DNA from: Croceimicrobium sp965656185
GTDB taxonomy: Bacteria > Bacteroidota > Bacteroidia > Flavobacteriales > Schleiferiaceae
Length of the DNA: 64,000 bases
Direction: 5' to 3'
NCBI GenBank assembly: GCA_965656185.1
Contig: CBFHJH010000003.1
Span: 118,148-182,147, forward strand
Shown here piece after piece: positions 8,457 to 16,572 of this stretch. The translations under genes were made by a program, and so were the position numbers. Each line of letters starts with the position of its first letter. Positions within the stretch are counted from its first letter, which is position 1. Below the pieces are notes generated by a model, which searched no databases, was not told the origin of the DNA, and saw only the letters and a list, made by a program, of their open reading frames with translations.

Positions 8457-9086
8457 ATGGTCTTACAAAGTTCCGAACTTAAATTCACTTACCCCAATCA
8501 GGAAACCCTGATATTTCCGGACTTAAATTTAGAGTCGCGCGAGGCGGCTTTGCTACTTGGTCCTTCTGGCAGTGGTAAATCGACCCTTCTCAACCTATTG
8601 GCAGGCTTGCTAGAGATTCAAACGGGCGACATAAAGGTCTTAGGGAGATCCCTGGCCTCTATCAAAGGAGGAGCCAAAGAAAAGTTTCGAGCCGAAAATT
8701 ACGGCCTGGTTTTTCAGAAAAGCTTCTTTCTACCCTATTTAAGTCTAGAGGAAAACCTCCTCCTATCTTCCTCTTACCAAGGTCTTAAAATCAAAAAAGA
8801 GAGGGTACATCAACTTTTTGAAGCACTTAATATTTATCCCTTAAGGCATAAGAAGCCGGCCGACTGTAGTATCGGTGAGCAACAAAGGGCTTCGATTGCG
8901 CGGGCCCTGTTGCAATCTCCCCCTATCTTATTGGCCGATGAACCAAGTTCTGCTTTGGATGATGAAAACGCAGAACTAGTAGGCTCCATGCTAATAGAAA
9001 TGTGTGAAAAGCAAAACAGCGCGCTCTTGGTAGTAACCCACGACGCCCGTCTTAAATCATTGATTTCGAAAAGCTATCAATTATGA
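8457..9086 (+). CDS. ABC transporter ATPase, LolD/MacB type
   Basis: A 209-residue ATPase with Walker A GPSGSGKST (~35-43), Q-loop Q87 in VFQKSF and Walker B plus D-loop LLADEPSSALD (~158-168). The signature is CSIGEQQR (~137-144) instead of the usual LSGGQ, a mild deviation shared by some LolD/MacB relatives. It overlaps the FtsX-like permease by 4 nt, so the pair forms one transporter. The operon continues into two DUF3299-like genes. MacB/LolD-type systems use the mechanical energy of ATP hydrolysis to move substrates from the periplasm or membrane, not across it. Confidence 0.9.
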   Translation: MVLQSSELKFTYPNQETLIFPDLNLESREAALLLGPSGSGKSTLLNLLAGLLEIQTGDIKVLGRSLASIKGGAKEKFRAENYGLVFQKSFFLPYLSLEENLLLSSSYQGLKIKKERVHQLFEALNIYPLRHKKPADCSIGEQQRASIARALLQSPPILLADEPSSALDDENAELVGSMLIEMCEKQNSALLVVTHDARLKSLISKSYQL

Positions 9087-10246
9087 ATGTTTGGCGTACT
9101 GCGTACAAGAGTTTAAGTCACCGGGCCCTTAACAGCTTGCTGAGCATCCTTCTCCTAGCCTTTAGCACTGGATTAGTGCTGCTTTTGTTAAATGCCCAAG
9201 AACGATTTGAATCTAGTTTTAAGCGGAATATCAAGGGAATCGACATGGTGGTCGGCGCCAAGGGCAGTCCCTTGCAAATCATATTAGCATCGGTTTACCA
9301 TATCGATCCACCAACTGGTAACATTCCACTATCTGAATTTGAGAAATTAGCTAAGAACCCCCTGGTGAAGTCGGCAGTCCCATTGGCCTACGGCGACAAT
9401 TACCGCTCCTGGCGTATCGTAGGGACTGATTCTACCTACGCCCAATGGTATGACTTGGAAATAGCAGAAGGCCGGCCTTTTACTAAAGAAATGGAAGTAT
9501 GTTTGGGGCAAGCCGTAGCGGAAGCTACCGGTTTAAAAGTAGGCGACCGCTTTGAAGGATCACATGGTTTGCAGGAAGAAGGCGAACACCATCACCACCC
9601 CTTTAAAGTAGTAGGAATTTACAAAGCCAGCGGAACTGTTTTAGATGAGTTGATCCTTAGTCCAATCGCCTCGCTTTGGGAGGTCCATCATCAAGAAGGG
9701 CCCAAAGAGATCACCGCGGGATTATTGCAATTCAAAAGTCCAATGGCCAATATTACTTTGCCGCGCATGGTCAATAAAAATACCCCCATGCAAGCAGCTT
9801 TGCCGGCCATTGAGATCAATCGCTTATTTAGCCTTACCGCTACTAGTTTGAAATTCCTCAACATCCTCGCCTATCTGATGATCATTATTGCGGCCTTGAG
9901 TGTTTTTCTAGCTTTATTCCAAGGTCTCAAGGACGATGAACCGCAGCTGGCCTTTTTACGAGCCATGGGAAGTCCACGGCATAAGATCTTAAAATTGGTA
10001 TTTGCTAAAGGTCTCATTTTAGCGCTTTTAGCCTTCTTGCTAGCCTTGACTTTCAATCTAATTAGCTTCGCCCTTATTGCCGAATACCTGAGCCCAGCCT
10101 ATCGCAGTCCGTGGATCGATCTCATTTGGGACTCGAAAACCCTTTACACACTCTTGAGTTTATTAGTAATCGTAAGTGTTGCTTCTGTACTTCCGGCTTG
10201 GCACGCTTATCGCATTAACATTATTAAATCATTACAAAATGCTTAG
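9083..10246 (+). CDS. FtsX/MacB-type ABC permease with periplasmic His cluster
   Basis: A 387-residue permease with the FtsX layout: TM1 (~20-40), a large periplasmic domain (~45-255), and three C-terminal TM segments (~260-285, ~305-330, ~355-375). In the periplasmic domain an acidic stretch is followed by four consecutive histidines (H169-H172) and later WEVHH, which suggests metal binding. A similar His-bearing MacB-like permease sits next to a DUF3299 gene in the zinc-responsive PA4063-PA4066 operon of Pseudomonas aeruginosa, as I recall it. Metal handling here is inference. The gene overlaps the following gene by 8 nt. Confidence 0.87.
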   Translation: MNVWRTAYKSLSHRALNSLLSILLLAFSTGLVLLLLNAQERFESSFKRNIKGIDMVVGAKGSPLQIILASVYHIDPPTGNIPLSEFEKLAKNPLVKSAVPLAYGDNYRSWRIVGTDSTYAQWYDLEIAEGRPFTKEMEVCLGQAVAEATGLKVGDRFEGSHGLQEEGEHHHHPFKVVGIYKASGTVLDELILSPIASLWEVHHQEGPKEITAGLLQFKSPMANITLPRMVNKNTPMQAALPAIEINRLFSLTATSLKFLNILAYLMIIIAALSVFLALFQGLKDDEPQLAFLRAMGSPRHKILKLVFAKGLILALLAFLLALTFNLISFALIAEYLSPAYRSPWIDLIWDSKTLYTLLSLLVIVSVASVLPAWHAYRINIIKSLQNA

Positions 10247-10661
10247 GTCCCTCGCTTTCCTTTTGCTAGTTAGCCTTTCGGCTGAAGCGCTTGCCCAGAA
10301 AAGCTTAGCCTGGCCAGTCTTAGCCATGACCAATTATGATCAGGATCCTCAGACCGGTCAGTACTTTCCAAAATTCCCTGCAATTCTAGAAAGTCAGTTT
10401 GAAGGCGAAGAAGTGGTTATTGCCGGTTATCTGATCCCAGTTGATGTTGAAGCCAATACTTATGCTCTAAGTAAAAACCCCTTTAGCACCTGTTTCTTTT
10501 GTGGTAATGCGGGACCCGAAACGGTGATCGAACTTAAATTTGAAGAGGATCCGGGCCGATTTGCGACCGATAAGTTTCTACCTATAGTCGGAGAGCTCAG
10601 TTTAAACCGCAATGGCAGTGGGCTCTTTTTCACCCTTAAAAACGCACGCGTCTCTGGATGA
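10239..10661 (+). CDS. DUF3299-like exported protein, copy 1
   Basis: A 140-residue protein with a signal peptide (MLRSLAFLLLVSLSAEALAQ). The core has GYLIPVDVE followed by a CFFCGNAGPETV motif, a CxxC that could bind metal or form a redox pair. The layout matches the OB-fold-like DUF3299 family. The start is placed at the ATG at 10239, which gives a clean signal peptide. Upstream frame extension lacks one. It overlaps the permease by 8 nt and the second copy by 4 nt. The role is unknown, but co-occurrence with the MacB-like transporter suggests a periplasmic partner. Confidence 0.78.
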   Translation: MLRSLAFLLLVSLSAEALAQKSLAWPVLAMTNYDQDPQTGQYFPKFPAILESQFEGEEVVIAGYLIPVDVEANTYALSKNPFSTCFFCGNAGPETVIELKFEEDPGRFATDKFLPIVGELSLNRNGSGLFFTLKNARVSG

Positions 10662-11101
10662 AAAAATTGATATTGATCATACTAGTATTTCTAAGCCTGG
10701 GGCTACAGGCCCAGAAGGCAGCGCGAATGATCGACTGGAAGCTTCTTTCTAAGGTCGAATTCGTAGATAAATATTTTGAGGAATATGAAGCTTGGTATCT
10801 CATTCCCGAGTTTTCGATGGAAGTGCAGGCCTTGGATGATAAGGAAGTGGTCATAAAAGGATATATGATACCACTGGACGTGGACGGAGGTCAATATGCC
10901 CTCTCCGCTTATCCCTTTAGCGCTTGCTTTTTCTGCGGTGGTGCAGGGCCTGAAAGCGTCATCTCATTAAAATTCAAAGAAAAGCCACGTCGTTTTGAAA
11001 CCGACGAAGTCTTGCATATAAAGGGTAAATTGATCCTCAATTCCGAGAACTTCGATGATTTCAATTACATCCTCGAAGATTGTGAAGCGATCGAAAGATG
11101 A
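10658..11101 (+). CDS. DUF3299-like exported protein, copy 2
   Basis: A 147-residue paralogue of the preceding gene, with a signal peptide (~1-18) and the same GYMIPLDVD and CFFCGGAGPESV motifs. The N-terminal third contains WKLLSKVEF, more like canonical DUF3299 than copy 1. The ATG overlaps the preceding stop and its own stop overlaps the next ATG, so the block is one transcription unit. The two copies are diverged and not a recent duplication. They may form a heterodimer, which is inference. Confidence 0.78.
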   Translation: MKKLILIILVFLSLGLQAQKAARMIDWKLLSKVEFVDKYFEEYEAWYLIPEFSMEVQALDDKEVVIKGYMIPLDVDGGQYALSAYPFSACFFCGGAGPESVISLKFKEKPRRFETDEVLHIKGKLILNSENFDDFNYILEDCEAIER

Positions 11102-11481
11102 AAAAATATTTACCCTTTTTACTGGTCATCAGCCTGTTGATAGTGGCATACTATGCCGGTCCTAAACCCGATTACTTAGAGCTCGACTCCCAATTGGTGG
11201 AAGTTCCTCAGTCGCTGGATAGCTTAGACCGTTTTCTTTTACGCAAAGAGGCTGCCTTTGACCTCAGGCCAGGAAATGAAGCGAAAATCGAATGGCATGA
11301 CGATAGCATCCGCCGCACGGAGTGGGCCATTTTATACCTGCATGGTTTTTCGGCCTCCCATCCTGAAGGAGCGCCGGTTCACCGTAATATCGCCCAGAAA
11401 TTAGGGGCCAACTTATTTCTAGCCCGACTTAGCGGTCACGGCTACGCTAAGGAATGTCTCCACGACTTTAGCGCCGAGTCT
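11098..11481 (+). CDS. Alpha/beta hydrolase, C-terminal part lost in a scaffold gap
   Basis: The first 128 residues are visible: an N-terminal membrane anchor or signal (~5-20), then LYLHGFSASHPEG (the oxyanion-hole HG motif) and ARLSGHGY, typical of serine aminopeptidase S33 / lysophospholipase-like hydrolases. The nucleophile elbow and catalytic His fall in the N run that starts at 11482. About 200 residues are probably missing. The gene is the last visible member of the ABC/DUF3299 operon, with a 4-nt overlap. Confidence 0.75.
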
Positions 11482-11580
11482 NNNNNNNNNNNNNNNNNNN
11501 NNNNNNNNNNNNNNNNNNNNNNNNNNNNNNNNNNNNNNNNNNNNNNNNNNNNNNNNNNNNNNNNNNNNNNNNNNNNNNNN
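11482..11580. other. Assembly gap (99 N)
   Basis: A run of 99 unknown bases. It interrupts the hydrolase gene on the left and the BatA-type gene on the right. The missing C-terminus of one and N-terminus of the other need more than 99 bp, so the length is a placeholder. Confidence 0.97.
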
Positions 11581-11581
11581 G

Positions 11582-13438
11582 GCCGTAAAGAAACTCCGTT
11601 ATTGGTTGATCTTCGCCATGCGTGCCCTGGCCTTAAGTCTACTCGTAATGGCTTTTGCTCAGCCCCAATGGCTTAGTTCGGAAGAACAGGATTTTGAAAA
11701 TACGGTCTATCACATTTATGTCGACAATAGCTTCAGCATGAAACGAAACGGCTCAGAGGGTACACTCTTTGATGTCGCCAAAAAAATCGCGCTTGAAATT
11801 ATACAATCACTGCCGGAACAAGCACAAATCCAAGTGCTTAGTAATGATGGAAAACCGCTTTATCAAAGAATTCATGAGCCTAAAGTTGCTTTGGACCTCC
11901 TGAATAGGATGGACTATCAATCCTCCTTTCAAAGTATCGATCTTAGCCTAAAACGAATCCGCAACAATTATGTAGATGAAGCGAAGCATGAGGTGTTTTT
12001 AATCAGTGACTTTCAAAATAGCTTATTGGATGAAAATCAAAAACCGCTTGATCGAGAGCAGCTCAATCTTATTCCTTTAATTGCAAACGAAGGCGGAAAA
12101 AACATTGCCATAGACTCTCTGGCCTTTGGTAAGCCCATTTTTGTAGCGGGGATGGAGCAACAAATCGAGGTCTTCTTGAGAAATCAAAGTGGGGTACCAC
12201 AAGAAAATATAAGTCTAGAACTTAAACTAAACGATAGCCTCTATTCTGCGCAGTTGATAGATCTTAACGAAGCTCCTTTACAAAGCATAAGCCTCCCCTT
12301 TTTAGTTCCCCAGGGAAAAGCACATAGAGTAGCGATAAGCATTGATCGAGGACAACCCCAATATGATAATCGCTTCTATTTTAGTTTTCAGAATTTAGCG
12401 GCACGGAAGGTTTATTTGATAAGTGAATACGATGATTTAGCTGGTCAACTTCCTTTTAAAGCCCCCTTATTCGAATTTCGAAAGGACTCGCCTAAGGAGA
12501 TCGACTATGAGTTTTTTGAACAGTCCGACCTTATCCTTTTGCAAAGTGATGAAGCAATAGAAAGCTTAGCACAAAACCTTACCAATCATTTGCGGAAAGG
12601 TTCCAACCTTTGGCTGTTGCCAGGAAAATCGGCTAAGGCTTTTCAAGATATCCTCGCTCGCTTTCAAGTTAGTAGCGAAGGAAAATGGACCGAAGACAGC
12701 GCAATAGCACGCCGAATCAATTATAATGACCCATTTTTCCAAGATGCTTTCGTGGAGCAAATTAATAATCCGCGCCTGGCCCAAACCAAGGCTTACCTCA
12801 AACTACAAGGAACTACGGTAATAGATCTGATCAGCCTAAGTGGAGACCGTCCCTTAGTAGCGCGAAAACCCTTTGAAAATGCTCAAGTATTTTTCAGCCT
12901 CAGTAGAATGGATGTCGCTTCCAGTGATCTTGCACAACATGAAAGCTTCCTTCCTTTACTTGTGAATGCCGCGTTATTTCAGGAAGAATCTCATCACTAT
13001 TTCCTTAAGCTAGGCGAGGCCGGCGGCTATCAGGACTTTCGGGTTGATGAATCGAATGAAAGCCCATTGAGCATTGCTCTAAAAGATGGGTCAATTATTC
13101 CTCGCCAGGAAAATGATCGATCGGAGATCAAAGTATTTAGTGATGAGCTTAACCTAAAGCCCGGCCACTATCCGCTAATGAAGGATGAGCAAAAAGTCGC
13201 GTACCTAGCCTTGAATATTGATAAACGCGAAAGTGACCTTAGTGCTTTGAGTTTGGAGGAATTAAGCGACTTTTTTAATGATTCAGCTATTATCCGGGAT
13301 GTGAACTCTGCTCAAGATATAGCTAAAATTAAAGCGGGATTCGCAAAAGAGGATAATAGCTTAGGGTCAAGTTTTATCTTTGCCGTATTGCTCTTCCTCA
13401 GCCTGGAAATGATATTACTTTGGAAAAGAACAACATGA
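11582..13438 (+). CDS. BatA-domain membrane protein with VWA-like domain, N-terminus in gap
   Basis: The visible 618 residues begin inside the BatA N-terminal module: basic AVKKLRYW, then a hydrophobic helix ending LVMAFAQPQW, which is the hallmark second helix of that module. A von Willebrand A-like domain follows with the MIDAS-type DNSFSM (~45-50), then ~350 residues of mixed beta structure and a C-terminal TM helix (SSFIFAVLLFLSLEMILLW). Such proteins are widespread in Bacteroidota and of uncertain role. The first ~50 residues, including TM1, lie in the gap. The stop overlaps the next ATG (ATGA). Confidence 0.82.
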   Translation, partial: AVKKLRYWLIFAMRALALSLLVMAFAQPQWLSSEEQDFENTVYHIYVDNSFSMKRNGSEGTLFDVAKKIALEIIQSLPEQAQIQVLSNDGKPLYQRIHEPKVALDLLNRMDYQSSFQSIDLSLKRIRNNYVDEAKHEVFLISDFQNSLLDENQKPLDREQLNLIPLIANEGGKNIAIDSLAFGKPIFVAGMEQQIEVFLRNQSGVPQENISLELKLNDSLYSAQLIDLNEAPLQSISLPFLVPQGKAHRVAISIDRGQPQYDNRFYFSFQNLAARKVYLISEYDDLAGQLPFKAPLFEFRKDSPKEIDYEFFEQSDLILLQSDEAIESLAQNLTNHLRKGSNLWLLPGKSAKAFQDILARFQVSSEGKWTEDSAIARRINYNDPFFQDAFVEQINNPRLAQTKAYLKLQGTTVIDLISLSGDRPLVARKPFENAQVFFSLSRMDVASSDLAQHESFLPLLVNAALFQEESHHYFLKLGEAGGYQDFRVDESNESPLSIALKDGSIIPRQENDRSEIKVFSDELNLKPGHYPLMKDEQKVAYLALNIDKRESDLSALSLEELSDFFNDSAIIRDVNSAQDIAKIKAGFAKEDNSLGSSFIFAVLLFLSLEMILLWKRTT

Positions 13439-14715
13439 GTGCGCAAAAATACCTCATCAAGAAAGCGCGAGTAATTGACTCACGCTCTTCTCATCACCTT
13501 CAAGTGGTAGACCTTCTGCTTGCAAATGGTGAGATCTTAGAAATCGGATCAGAGCTAAAAGATTCCGAAGCTGAAGTATTTGAAGCTCCTAACCTTCATA
13601 TTAGTATTGGCTGGTTGGACCTACGAGCCAATTTTAATGATCCGGGCAATGAAGATCGGGAAGATATTCAGTCCGGAGCGACGGCGGCAGCTCGTGGTGG
13701 CTTTACCTCGGTTGCCCTCAGTCCTGAAACTAATCCGGTTATAGACAATAAAGCTGCGGTTCAATACCTCCTCAAACAAGCTGAAGGGCAAATGGTAAAT
13801 CTGTTGCCCATCGCTGCCTTTAGTAAGGATCTTAAAGGAGAAGAGCTCAGCGAGGTCTACGATATGAAAGCTACCGGTGCTATAGCTTTTTCGCACGGTG
13901 GTTCCGCTGTATCCAACAGTGCCCTCATGCGTTTGGCCCTGCTGTATAATCGCGAAATTGGCCCAGCCCTTCAAATACTATCCCAAGATAAAACCATCCG
14001 TTCCAACGGTCAAATGCACGAAGGTGACAAGAGCACTTGGCTAGGATTAAAAGGTATTCCGGCCTTAAGTGAAAGTTTAGCCGTAAACCGCGATATTGCC
14101 CTAGCTGAGTACTGCCAATCTCCTATTCACTTTCAGGCGATCAGCTCAGCAGAAGCTTTAAAGATAATTGAGGAAAAGCAAGCGGCGGGCCAAGCGATAA
14201 GCGCCGATGTGAATTTAATGAACCTATTGTTCAGCGAAGAAGACCTGAAGCAGTATGATAGCAATTTAAAGGTCTACCCTCCCCTGCGCAGTCAAGCCGA
14301 TCAAAAAGCCTTGATCGAAGCCCTAAAAAAGGGCAGCCTCAGTGCTATTGCCAGTAATCACCAACCCCGCACTATCGAAGAAAAGCGCTGCGAGTTCGAT
14401 TTAGCCAAGTTTGGCGCAGCGACGCTCGAAGGCTTTTTTGGAGCCCTTAATGCCAAATGGGGATCGGAATTAGGTCTGGATCGAATCATCGAACTGATAA
14501 GCCAGGGTCCACGGAAGATCTTGGACTACCAAAGGGATCTGAAAATTGAGAAAGGAGCTAAAGTAGAACTGAGCCTTTTCGACCCTGAGCTCGACTATTC
14601 ATGGTCAGATCTCCAACTACATAGCAAGGCTGCTAATTATCCTTTCAAAAGCTTAAAGCTGAAAGGCAAAGCTGTGGCCATCTATCAGAAATCTGAACTT
14701 AGGAAACTGGCTTAA
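13435..14715 (+). CDS. Dihydroorotase homologue lacking metal ligands, probably non-catalytic
   Basis: A 426-residue amidohydrolase-fold protein clearly of the dihydroorotase family (DIQSGATAAARGGFTSV; MHEGDKSTWLGLKGIPA). The catalytic site has been lost: the DxHxH metal motif reads DLRANFNDPG, the later zinc His positions read HFQAISS and VNLMNLLF, and the IATDHAP aspartate motif reads IASNHQPR. Non-catalytic dihydroorotases such as PyrC' of Pseudomonas support aspartate transcarbamoylase assembly, and a similar scaffold role is possible here. The ATG at 13435 overlaps the BatA stop. The following glycosyltransferase start overlaps this stop by 1 nt. Confidence 0.85.
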   Translation: MSAQKYLIKKARVIDSRSSHHLQVVDLLLANGEILEIGSELKDSEAEVFEAPNLHISIGWLDLRANFNDPGNEDREDIQSGATAAARGGFTSVALSPETNPVIDNKAAVQYLLKQAEGQMVNLLPIAAFSKDLKGEELSEVYDMKATGAIAFSHGGSAVSNSALMRLALLYNREIGPALQILSQDKTIRSNGQMHEGDKSTWLGLKGIPALSESLAVNRDIALAEYCQSPIHFQAISSAEALKIIEEKQAAGQAISADVNLMNLLFSEEDLKQYDSNLKVYPPLRSQADQKALIEALKKGSLSAIASNHQPRTIEEKRCEFDLAKFGAATLEGFFGALNAKWGSELGLDRIIELISQGPRKILDYQRDLKIEKGAKVELSLFDPELDYSWSDLQLHSKAANYPFKSLKLKGKAVAIYQKSELRKLA

Positions 14716-15818
14716 TGAGAATTGCCTACGATGCAAAGCGAATTTTCCACAATCGCAGTGGCTTAGGCAATTATGGCCGTAATCTCATTGAAGCGCTAAA
14801 CGAGTATTTCCCTCGCAATGAATTCTTACTCTACAATCCTTGGCCGGGGAAAATAAATTTCGAGCAAGCAAAAGCTCAAGAAATTAGACCGGGTATACAA
14901 AATAAGCTCTATGCGCAACTATGGCGCAGATCCTTGGTGAGTAAGCAAGCTAAAAGAGACCAGGTAGATATTTTTCATGGTTTAAGTGGAGAGTTACCCA
15001 AAGGGTTGGGAAAGCGCGGTATCGCTAGCGTTCTCACCGTACATGACCTCATATTTATCCGCTATCCCGAACTGTATAAAACCATCGATCGTAAGATTTA
15101 TAAAAGGAAGGCCCAGCAAGCTGCCAGAGAAGCCAAGCTTATCGTTGCGATAAGTCAGCAAACCCGGGAAGACCTTATTCAGCTCTTGGGGGTTCCTCCT
15201 GAAAAGATCAAGGTTATCGGTCAGTCCTGCCAAAAAGTATTTTTAGAAGATCATCATAAGCGATTTACAGGGCTTCGTAAAAAACATGGTCTACCTAAGC
15301 AATTTGCGCTGTTCGTAGGCAGTTTAGAAGCCCGAAAAAACCCCGTTATTTTAGCGAAGGCATGCCTAGAAGTGGACATTCCCTTGATCCTAGTGGGCCG
15401 AGAAACGGCTTATTGGCGCGAATTTTACCATGACCTTTCTGAAGCTGAGCAAAAAATGGTGCGTCGGTTGGTGATTGATGATAATGCCGACCTAGCCGCT
15501 TTATATCAAATGGCCGAATTAATGGCTTACCCTTCCATTTTTGAAGGTTTCGGAATTCCTCTGCTCGAAGCTATGTTTTCCAAAACCGCCCTTATTACCG
15601 CAAATAACTCGGCATTAAAAGAAGTGGCGGGCCCTGGTTCTTATTTGGTAAATTCCATCAATGTTGAAGAACTAAAGCGAGCTTTATTGCATTTTTGGAA
15701 TTCGAATCGTCGTGAAAAGGCGATTGAACAGAATTATAACTTTGTGCAACAATTTCATCCAGAAGTGATCGCTACGCAATGGATGCAAACCTATCAGGAT
15801 CTGAAGGCCCATGCCTAA
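14715..15818 (+). CDS. GT4-family glycosyltransferase
   Basis: A 367-residue GT-B protein. The N-terminal domain begins MRIAYDAKRIFHNRSGLGNYGRNL, a sugar-acceptor loop typical of mannosyltransferase-like GT4 enzymes. The C-terminal domain has FVGSLEARKNP and the donor-binding EGFGIPLLEAM motif with the conserved E-x7-E. It is the first of three consecutive glycosyltransferases with 8-14 nt overlaps, which probably decorate a surface polysaccharide or LPS. Donor and acceptor cannot be read from sequence. Confidence 0.9.
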   Translation: MRIAYDAKRIFHNRSGLGNYGRNLIEALNEYFPRNEFLLYNPWPGKINFEQAKAQEIRPGIQNKLYAQLWRRSLVSKQAKRDQVDIFHGLSGELPKGLGKRGIASVLTVHDLIFIRYPELYKTIDRKIYKRKAQQAAREAKLIVAISQQTREDLIQLLGVPPEKIKVIGQSCQKVFLEDHHKRFTGLRKKHGLPKQFALFVGSLEARKNPVILAKACLEVDIPLILVGRETAYWREFYHDLSEAEQKMVRRLVIDDNADLAALYQMAELMAYPSIFEGFGIPLLEAMFSKTALITANNSALKEVAGPGSYLVNSINVEELKRALLHFWNSNRREKAIEQNYNFVQQFHPEVIATQWMQTYQDLKAHA

Positions 15819-16572
15819 AATTTCGGCGGTAATAATAGCATATAATGAAGAGCGCAATATCGGGCGCTGTTTAGATTCTCTGCAAAAAGTAGCGGATGAC
15901 ATCGTCGTGGTCGATTCGTTTAGCCAAGACCGCACAGAGGAAATTGTGAAGGAAAAAGGGGCGCGTTTTGTAAGCCACGCCTTCAGTGGGCATATCGAAC
16001 AAAAAAACTGGGCGATCGGCCAAGCGCAATTCCCACATGTGCTAAGCTTGGATGCCGATGAAGCGCTGGACGAGGATTTGATCGAAGAAATCATGAAGGT
16101 CAAATCAGATTGGCAAGCAGACGCCTATTATTTGAATCGACTCACCAATTATTGTGGTAAGTGGATTCGTCACGGTTTGTGGTACCCAGATCCGAAATTA
16201 AGACTTTGGGACAGTCGCAAGGGAGCTTGGGGAGGACAAAACCCCCACGATACCTTTCTGATGCAGGAAGGTAGTCGCATTAAAAGATTGAAAGGACATT
16301 TATTGCACTACAGCATTTATAGCTTTGAGGAGCACCTTAATCAGATCAAGAAATTCACCGATATTTCATCAAAGGCAGCTTTTGCCAATGGTAAACGTTC
16401 CAATTTCTTGAAGCTGATCTTTTCGCCCTTTTTGAAGTTTCTACGTGGATATATAATTAAAATGGGCTTTCTGGATGGAAAAGAAGGTTGGATGATAGCG
16501 CGATGGTCTGCCTACGCAACTTACCTCAAATACAGGAAACTACTTAATATACAGAGGAGTGAACAAGCCTAA
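15811..16572 (+). CDS. GT2-family glycosyltransferase (WaaE/KdtX-like)
   Basis: A 253-residue GT-A enzyme: KISAVIIAYNEERNIGRCL at the N-terminus, VVDSFSQDRT, and the metal-binding SLDADEAL (DxD-like). The second half (LTNYCGKWIRHGLWYPD, PHDTF) matches the WaaE-like branch that adds a sugar to the LPS inner core. It overlaps both neighbours (8 nt upstream, 14 nt downstream). A role in lipooligosaccharide assembly is likely but not proven. Confidence 0.88.
   Translation: MPKISAVIIAYNEERNIGRCLDSLQKVADDIVVVDSFSQDRTEEIVKEKGARFVSHAFSGHIEQKNWAIGQAQFPHVLSLDADEALDEDLIEEIMKVKSDWQADAYYLNRLTNYCGKWIRHGLWYPDPKLRLWDSRKGAWGGQNPHDTFLMQEGSRIKRLKGHLLHYSIYSFEEHLNQIKKFTDISSKAAFANGKRSNFLKLIFSPFLKFLRGYIIKMGFLDGKEGWMIARWSAYATYLKYRKLLNIQRSEQA

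Noticed and set aside
13435..14715. Active dihydroorotase (pyrC)
   Set aside because: The metal-binding His and Asp residues are replaced at every motif.
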